Assembly (NCBI GenBank): GCA_943331855.1
Contig: CALQNE010000132.1
Span: 1 to 9,317 of the forward strand
Source: Bordetella parapertussis
Lineage (GTDB): Bacteria; Pseudomonadota; Gammaproteobacteria; Burkholderiales; Burkholderiaceae_B
Direction of reading: 5' to 3'
Length of the DNA: 9,317 bases
Shown: in pieces, positions 6,174 through 9,317 of the stretch
Position numbering within the stretch: position 1 is the first letter of the stretch
Layout: every line of letters starts with the position of its first letter
Translations under genes and position numbers: made by a program
The notes under the pieces: generated by a model
Databases searched by the model: none
Seen by the model: the letters and a program-made list of their open reading frames with translations, nothing else
Told to the model about the DNA's origin: nothing

Positions 6174-8506
6174 CAGGCACGCTCCACGCTTAGTTGACCA
6201 AAGGCACTACCAAGTGCAGCAGTCTGTTCAAACCCTGCCGCGATGCGCACCGCATCAACCGCCAGCGTGTTGTCGAGTTCTGCAGCTAACACAACCTCTC
6301 CGGCAGCAGCTTTGATCCGGACTTGCGCACCATGCGATACGCCGAGCTTGGCCAGTGTGCTGGCATGCATACGGGCCACAGGCGAACGCGAGGATGCAGC
6401 TTCTTGCAACGCAGGAGCACGACGCACCATGGCATCTGTGCGAAAAATCGGCACATCAGTCACGCGCTCAAGTGCACCTGCCGTGGCATTCGCACCCGAC
6501 GCACCGACAGCGCCTTGCAACTGATTCGACAACCGCTGCGTCACACCGCCTGACAAAACTGCATCACGAACAGATTCTGAAGATTCATCATCAAAACCAG
6601 CCAAATGCAACACGTTGCCAAGCACGCGCAACACTTTCCAGCCAGGACGCGTTTGACCACGCGGGGTGACCGTGCCTTTAAAACTTTGCGGCAAGCCTTG
6701 TGCGTTCACAAACGTCCCTGAGGTTTCTGTGAAAGGGGAAACAGGCAACATCACATGCGCCCATTCGCGCGCGCCTGTCGCAAATGGCGTAAGCGCCACG
6801 GCAAACTGTGCCGCCTTCAAGGCATTGAGCGCCTGCGCGCCCTGATCGGTATCAAGCAAGGGCTCTGCGTGCAAAACGATATAAGCCTTTAAAGGCTCAG
6901 CAAACATCGCGGCAGCCGTTTTGCCGCCCTTTGAAGGGACAGCGCCAGCAAGGTAGCCGCCCACGGTATTCGCACCCGCAGTCAAAAACCCTAACTGACC
7001 CGCAGCCAACTGTGCAATCAATTGTGCGAGTGCTGCAAGGCGCGAGGCATCAGGCGCATTCACTGCAGCACTACCCAGCAACACAGCAACGCGTTCGCCT
7101 GAGGCCAAGCTTGTTGCGATGTGTTCGGCCGTTGTGTCAGGCTGAACGGCTGACAACGCATCAGGGATTTCGCCTGATTTCGCTTTAGCCAATGCCACAG
7201 CCACTTTGGCAAGCGTATCCGCTAAGGCACTTGGCAACACTGTTGCGCGTGAGGTCAGTTTAAACAGCGGATCATCGGCAGCAACGTCAATCGAAGACAC
7301 CTGCGTGCCACGCTTGACGGCCTGACGCAAGCGCTGTGCCATCAGAGGGTGATCTTTACGCAAGAATGAACCGACCACCAACACGCGATCAAGCGTATCC
7401 AGTGCGTCAATGTTCATCCCCAACCATGGCGCCCCTGTCAATGCTGCGTCAAAACTTGTATCGGTTTGACGCAAACGAAAATCAACATTCTCAGAACCCA
7501 AGCCACGCGTCACGCGTGCGAGTAAGGCCATCTCTTCAAGCGTCGCGTACTCGCTGGCTAAGGCGCCGATTTGTGCCGCACCCGAAGCGTCACGCACTTG
7601 CATCAATCCATGGGCAACCGCCTGCAACGCATCGGACCACGACGCTTCGCGCCATTGACCATCTGTACCCTTCACCATAGGCGCAGTCAGGCGATCTTCA
7701 TTCAAACCTTCGTAAGAGAAACGATCACGGTCGCTGAGCCAGCACTCGTTGAGGGCTTCGTTTTCGAAAGGTACCACACGAATAACTTGATCACCCTTGA
7801 CTTGTACGACCAGGTTGGCACCCAAACTATCGTGGGGAGACACCGAGCGACGGCGGGCGAGCTCCCAGGTACGAGCCTGATAGCGGAAAGGTTTTGACGT
7901 TAAGGCACCCACAGGGCACAAATCAATCATGTTGCCCGACAGCTCAGACTCAACAGCGCGACCAACGAAGGTTGTGATCTCAGAATGCTCGCCGCGGCCG
8001 ATCATGCCGAGTTCCATCACGCCGGCGATCTCTTGTCCAAAACGAACGCAACGCGTGCAATGAATGCAGCGCGACATTTCTTCGGCCGAAACCAAAGAAC
8101 CTAGATCTTTATGAAACACCACGCGCTTTTCTTCTTGGTAGCGCGAGCTTGAGCCACCGTAGCCCACGGCCACGTCTTGCAACTGACACTCGCCACCCTG
8201 ATCGCAAATCGGGCAATCAAGCGGGTGATTGATCAGCAAAAACTCCATCACACTCTTTTGCGCAGCCACAGCGCGCTCTGAGCAAGTGTGCACGACCATG
8301 CCGTTGGTCACGGGTGTCGCACACGCCGGCATCGCCTTGGGTGCTTTTTCAACCTCAACCAGACACATCCGGCAATTGGCAGCCACGGTCAATTTCTTGT
8401 GATAGCAAAAGTGCGGCACATACACGCCAAGCTTATGCGCAGCATGCATCACCATGCTGCCTTCTTGCACTTCGACTTTCTTGCCGTCGATGGTTAACTC
8501 AACCAT
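6173..8506 (-). CDS. nuoG: NADH-quinone oxidoreductase subunit G (Fe-S subunit, clusters N1b, N4, N5)
   Basis: About 777 residues with the ATG at 8506. NuoG/NDUFS1 is the largest peripheral subunit and conducts electrons from NuoF (N3) towards NuoI. Its N-terminal ferredoxin domain binds [2Fe-2S] N1b (Cys34, 45, 48, 62). Next is the His-Cys3 site of N5, [14 protein letters not shown] (His94, Cys98, 101, 107). The N4 site is CIHCTRC (Cys147, 150, 153) plus Cys197 in [11 protein letters not shown]. The remaining 550 or so residues are a degraded molybdopterin-oxidoreductase-like domain. The extra N7 site of E. coli NuoG is lost: its CxxCxxxC region reads SPHDSLGA here, although Cys255 remains near the fourth ligand position. 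I preferred the ATG, giving the usual [13 protein letters not shown] start, over an in-frame TTG four codons upstream at 8518. The gene follows nuoF by about 15 bases. Confidence 0.97.
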   Translation of the reverse strand: MVELTIDGKKVEVQEGSMVMHAAHKLGVYVPHFCYHKKLTVAANCRMCLVEVEKAPKAMPACATPVTNGMVVHTCSERAVAAQKSVMEFLLINHPLDCPICDQGGECQLQDVAVGYGGSSSRYQEEKRVVFHKDLGSLVSAEEMSRCIHCTRCVRFGQEIAGVMELGMIGRGEHSEITTFVGRAVESELSGNMIDLCPVGALTSKPFRYQARTWELARRRSVSPHDSLGANLVVQVKGDQVIRVVPFENEALNECWLSDRDRFSYEGLNEDRLTAPMVKGTDGQWREASWSDALQAVAHGLMQVRDASGAAQIGALASEYATLEEMALLARVTRGLGSENVDFRLRQTDTSFDAALTGAPWLGMNIDALDTLDRVLVVGSFLRKDHPLMAQRLRQAVKRGTQVSSIDVAADDPLFKLTSRATVLPSALADTLAKVAVALAKAKSGEIPDALSAVQPDTTAEHIATSLASGERVAVLLGSAAVNAPDASRLAALAQLIAQLAAGQLGFLTAGANTVGGYLAGAVPSKGGKTAAAMFAEPLKAYIVLHAEPLLDTDQGAQALNALKAAQFAVALTPFATGAREWAHVMLPVSPFTETSGTFVNAQGLPQSFKGTVTPRGQTRPGWKVLRVLGNVLHLAGFDDESSESVRDAVLSGGVTQRLSNQLQGAVGASGANATAGALERVTDVPIFRTDAMVRRAPALQEAASSRSPVARMHASTLAKLGVSHGAQVRIKAAAGEVVLAAELDNTLAVDAVRIAAGFEQTAALGSAFGQLSVERA
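6182..6185 (-). promoter_or_regulatory. Shine-Dalgarno of nuoH inside the end of nuoG
   Basis: GGAG on the coding strand lies 8 bases before the nuoH ATG and within the last codons of nuoG. Together with the TGATG stop-start overlap it suggests translational coupling of nuoH to nuoG. Confidence 0.6.
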
Positions 8507-8521
8507 AACTTTGTCCAAACC

Positions 8522-9317
8522 TTAAAGATAGGGGGCCACCACACAGCGCTTATGCTCGATGTGGTACGCAAATTCGTCGCGATAATGTTTCAAGAAACCA
8601 CGCACTGGCATCGCCGCGGCATCACCCAGGGCGCAGATCGTGCGACCCATGATGTTGCCTGCAACCGAATCCAGCAAATCAAGATCTTCAGGGCGACCCT
8701 GACCATGCTCAATGCGGTTCACCATACGGTAGAGCCAACCCGTGCCTTCGCGACAAGGGGTGCACTGCCCGCAGCTTTCTTCAAAATAAAAATAAGATAA
8801 GCGCAGCAAAGACTTGACCATGCAACGCGTATCGTTCATGACAATCACGGCGCCCGAGCCCAGCATTGAGCCGGCCTTTGAGATCGCGTCGTAATCCATG
8901 GTGATGTCCATCATGATATTGCCTGGGATCACCGGTGCGCTTGACCCGCCAGGGATCACTGCCTTAAGCGTTGAACCACCACGCATGCCACCAGCAAGTT
9001 CTAACAACTTAGAAAAAGGTGTGCCCAAGGGGATTTCGTAATTACCGGGGCGCTCGACATCACCGGTAATCGAAAACAACTTAGTGCCGCCATTATTAGG
9101 CTTGCCGACTTCAAGATACGCTGGACCACCGTTGCGGATGATCCAAGGGACCGCGGCAAAGGTTTCGGTGTTATTGATGGTTGTGGGTTTGCCATACAAA
9201 CCAAAGCTGGCCGGAAAAGGCGGCTTAAACCGTGGCTGACCTTTTTTACCCTCAAGCGATTCAAGCAACGCGGTTTCTTCGCCGCAGATGTAAGCGCCAT
9301 AGCCATGAAAAGCATGC
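8522..9317 (-). CDS. nuoF: NADH-quinone oxidoreductase subunit F, C-terminal part (NADH/FMN-binding, cluster N3)
   Basis: The last 264 codons of nuoF; the gene continues beyond the right edge. NuoF oxidises NADH at FMN and passes electrons to cluster N3. Visible are AYICGEETALLESLEG near the start of the fragment, which belongs to the FMN/NADH-binding fold, and KPTTINNTETFAAVP shortly after. The N3 [4Fe-4S] ligands are SCGQCTPCREGTGW (fragment residues Cys182, 185, 188) and Cys228 in GRTICALGDAAAMPVRGF. The C-terminus ends after RDEFAYHIEHK with a short tail. The reading frame stays open to the window edge; the apparent TTG start at 9268 is an internal leucine. nuoF precedes nuoG, as expected, with the nuoF TAA forming part of a TAAGG sequence just before nuoG. 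Identity secure; the N-terminal half is not seen. Confidence 0.97.
   Translation of the reverse strand, partial: HAFHGYGAYICGEETALLESLEGKKGQPRFKPPFPASFGLYGKPTTINNTETFAAVPWIIRNGGPAYLEVGKPNNGGTKLFSITGDVERPGNYEIPLGTPFSKLLELAGGMRGGSTLKAVIPGGSSAPVIPGNIMMDITMDYDAISKAGSMLGSGAVIVMNDTRCMVKSLLRLSYFYFEESCGQCTPCREGTGWLYRMVNRIEHGQGRPEDLDLLDSVAGNIMGRTICALGDAAAMPVRGFLKHYRDEFAYHIEHKRCVVAPYL

Noticed and set aside
7336..7897. Overlapping plus-strand open frames of 108-114 codons opposite nuoG
   Set aside because: They are antisense to the well-supported nuoG, overlap each other in different frames, and their Arg/His/Ser-rich translations resemble no known family.
1..9317. A hidden novel system, mobile element, CRISPR array or RNA gene
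   Set aside because: Almost every base belongs to a conserved nuo gene in the standard order. There is no gene-free space for an extra element, and I saw no inverted repeats or array-like repeats outside the histidine-rich segment.

Overview
The window is one continuous, minus-strand stretch of the nuo operon, which encodes the proton-pumping NADH:ubiquinone oxidoreductase (respiratory complex I, NDH-1). Transcription runs from high to low coordinates. In transcription order it holds nuoF (5' end cut by the right edge), nuoG, nuoH, nuoI, nuoJ, nuoK, nuoL, nuoM and the first 15 codons of nuoN (cut by the left edge). Every gene was identified from family motifs: the Fe-S cysteine sets in NuoF, NuoG and NuoI, the quinone-site loops in NuoH, and the membrane Glu/Lys/His residues in NuoK, NuoL and NuoM.

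The gene order, the mitochondrial-like NuoG without cluster N7, the short nuoG (about 777 codons) and the wording of the NuoH, NuoK and NuoL motifs suggest a betaproteobacterium, most likely Burkholderiales. Base composition looks close to half G+C, lower than most of that order. I cannot fix the family or genus from this window.

Layout from the right: the peripheral-arm electron-input subunits NuoF (FMN, N3) and NuoG (N1b, N4, N5) come first. NuoH (quinone-chamber membrane subunit) and NuoI (N6a, N6b) follow. The membrane-arm subunits NuoJ, NuoK, NuoL, NuoM and NuoN come last. Electrons pass from NADH through NuoF, NuoG and NuoI to quinone at the NuoH interface, and NuoH, NuoJ, NuoK, NuoL, NuoM and NuoN couple this to proton pumping.

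The genes are packed tightly. Three junctions overlap (nuoG/nuoH by 1 base, nuoJ/nuoK and nuoL/nuoM by 4), and the other gaps are about 8 to 25 bases. There is no gene-free stretch over 300 bases, and I see no promoter, terminator, RNA gene, mobile element or CRISPR array. The operon promoter should lie beyond the right edge.

This is an ordinary housekeeping region and I found no undescribed system. The points worth a second look are a long His/Asp/Ala loop in NuoL with a small DNA tandem repeat, tandem ATGATG starts at four membrane-subunit genes, and a leftover cysteine at the lost N7 site of NuoG.
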